Shown: in pieces, positions 34,466 to 35,384 of the stretch
Layout: each line of letters starts with the position of its first letter
Position numbering within the stretch: position 1 is the first letter of the stretch
DNA from: Gammaproteobacteria bacterium
GTDB taxonomy: Bacteria > Pseudomonadota > Gammaproteobacteria > HK1
Length of the DNA stretch: 35,384 nucleotides
Assembly (NCBI GenBank): GCA_022826505.1
Contig: JAJDUQ010000122.1
Span: forward strand, 1-35,384
Reading direction: 5' to 3'
The notes under the pieces: generated by a model
What the model was told of the DNA's origin: nothing
Database searches by the model: none
The model's input: only the letters and a program-made list of their open reading frames with translations
Program-made: the position numbers and the translations under genes

Positions 34466-35052
34466 CACGCCGCCCCCCCGTCTTCGCCGATGCGGATCCG
34501 GCTGTCGCTCAGGTACATGTGGGGCGGCACTTCGAGGTTCAGCGGCGCCGGCACTCCCTGGTAGACCCTGCCCGCGTAGTCGAACCGCGACCCATGACAC
34601 GGACAGAAGAAGCCGCCCATCCAGTCCGCCCCGAGGTTGCCCTCGCCCTGCCTGACGTACGAGGGCGCGCAACCCAGATGGGTACACAACCCGACCAGCA
34701 CGAGTATTTCCGGTTTGATCGAACGGTGCGGATTGCGCGCGTACTCGGGCTGTTGCGGCTCGTCCGACGCCGGATCACGCACCGTCTCGTCGAGGACCGC
34801 CAGGGAATCGAGCGCTTGCGCCGTGCGCCGCACGATCCACACCGGTTTGCCCCGCCATTTCACGGTCAGTCGGGCACCCGGTTCCAGCTTGGCTATGTCG
34901 ACTTCGACCGGCGCCCCGATCGCCTTGGCACGCTCGCTCGGCTGCCATGCCGAGGCAAAGGGCCACGCAGCACAAGCCGCGCCGGTCCCCCCGACCACGG
35001 TCGCCGCTCCGGTGAGAAAGCGACGCCTCGCGGTGTCTAGCCCGTTACTCAT
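34465..35052 (-). CDS. petA: Rieske iron-sulfur protein of the bc1 complex
   Basis: A 195-residue subunit that takes the first electron from quinol. The N-terminus has a twin-arginine signal-anchor (RRRFLTG at 9-15, hydrophobic to about 35). The 2Fe-2S cluster ligands are in CTHLGC (123-128) and CPCHGS (150-155). Like other Rieske proteins it is exported folded by Tat and stays anchored by the uncleaved signal. It is the first gene of petABC. In many gammaproteobacteria rplM-rpsI lie upstream, but they are not within this window. Confidence 0.98.
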   Translation of the reverse strand: MSNGLDTARRRFLTGAATVVGGTGAACAAWPFASAWQPSERAKAIGAPVEVDIAKLEPGARLTVKWRGKPVWIVRRTAQALDSLAVLDETVRDPASDEPQQPEYARNPHRSIKPEILVLVGLCTHLGCAPSYVRQGEGNLGADWMGGFFCPCHGSRFDYAGRVYQGVPAPLNLEVPPHMYLSDSRIRIGEDGGAA

Positions 35053-35384
35053 GCGTCATGCCGCTCCTGATGAACTCGGCCGCCTCGGCAGGGTTTCACG
35101 ACCGATTGCGAACACTTCCCCTGCGCCATGCCGTGAGGCCGGACGCGGTGCAACGGGGATTACCGGTCGGAGAAGATTTCGTGGCGAGGCCGGACAAGAA
35201 TCCTATAGGCGCCGCACAACGTCAAGAACCAGCGGCTACAGACCCAGGCCTATTCAAAAGTCGCCGTTCAGCGTTCGTGTCTCGCCATGTCGACCCCCGG
35301 CTTGGCGCGAGCATCTGGGATCGAGGGCATCCGGCCGTCGAACGAGGACCAGATGCCTTCGATCCCGGCGCTTCAGCCCGCGAT
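35053..35384. other. Intergenic region upstream of petA
   Basis: No coding sequence is apparent in these 332 bases. On the minus strand a good -35 box TTGACG (35225-35220) is followed by the AT-containing CCTATAGGATTC around 35209-35198, a possible petABC promoter, although the spacing to TATAGG is short (12 bases); this would leave a leader of about 140 bases. The right end, 35311-35366, carries large inverted repeats described separately. Confidence 0.4.
35311..35366. repeat. Overlapping inverted repeats at the window edge
   Basis: The arms GGGATCGAGGGCATC (35317-35331) and GATGCCTTCGATCCC (35352-35366) form a 15-base stem with one G-T wobble and a 20-base loop. A second pair, GCATCTGG (35311-35318) and CCAGATGC (35349-35356), is perfect over 8 bases and uses parts of the same arms, so the two pairings compete. 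The sequence after it, CTTCAGCCCGCGAT, runs off the window. It could be part of a REP-like palindromic repeat or the terminator of the upstream gene. Confidence 0.5.

Noticed and set aside
1..35384. Insertion sequences, prophage, CRISPR arrays, tRNA or rRNA genes
   Set aside because: No transposase, integrase or regularly spaced direct repeats, and no tRNA- or rRNA-like sequence, were recognised on either strand.

Overview
The window is a GC-rich (roughly two-thirds G+C by eye), densely packed chromosomal segment of a Gammaproteobacterium. Several linkages support this: fimV next to truA; lpxC, dciA, secA and argJ in a row after the division cluster; rnpB between rsmI and mraZ; lpoA-yraN-dolP divergent from rsmI; and petABC followed by sspAB. 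MurE has the DNPR motif of meso-diaminopimelate-adding enzymes, and cytochrome b has the PVWY form of the Qo motif. The layout resembles Pseudomonas and other non-enteric gammaproteobacteria more than E. coli (no secM, no mutT). I cannot name the genus.

Layout, left to right. 1-1618 (+): the C-terminal end of fimV, then truA. 1619-1838: a strongly structured intergenic element. 1839-5934 (-): argJ and secA, with secA upstream. 6022-6345 (+): dciA, the replicative helicase loader. 6564-25444 (-): a complete division and cell-wall (dcw) cluster, transcribed right to left as mraZ, rsmH, ftsL, ftsI, murE, murF, mraY, murD, ftsW, murG, murC, murB, ddl, ftsQ, ftsA, ftsZ, lpxC. 25445-25857: an AT-rich regulatory gap. 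About 25858-26248 (-): the RNase P RNA gene. 26463-27380 (-): rsmI. 27662-30741 (+): lpoA, yraN and dolP, which concern the outer membrane and peptidoglycan. 30945-32193 (-): sspA and sspB. 32253-35052 (-): petA, petB and petC for the cytochrome bc1 complex. 35053-35384: no gene seen, with a large inverted repeat at the edge.

The dcw genes form one functional block. MurC to MurF and Ddl build the UDP-MurNAc-pentapeptide, MraY and MurG make lipid II, FtsW and FtsI polymerise and cross-link it at the septum, and FtsL, FtsQ, FtsA and FtsZ form the division machine. LpxC supplies lipid A for the outer membrane. From rsmH to ftsA nearly every junction is an ATGA, GTGA or TGATG overlap, so translational coupling is likely. 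LpoA (activator of PBP1a) and DolP (outer-membrane lipoprotein) extend the envelope theme.

Most of the window is conserved core genome. I found no mobile gene, CRISPR array, tRNA or rRNA, and no clearly new multi-gene system. The most unusual signals are non-coding or small: the folded element between truA and argJ, a perfect palindrome upstream of lpxC, nested inverted repeats at the right edge, an extra membrane-spanning segment near the C-terminus of cytochrome b, and an 18-bp tandem duplication in the linker of SspB.
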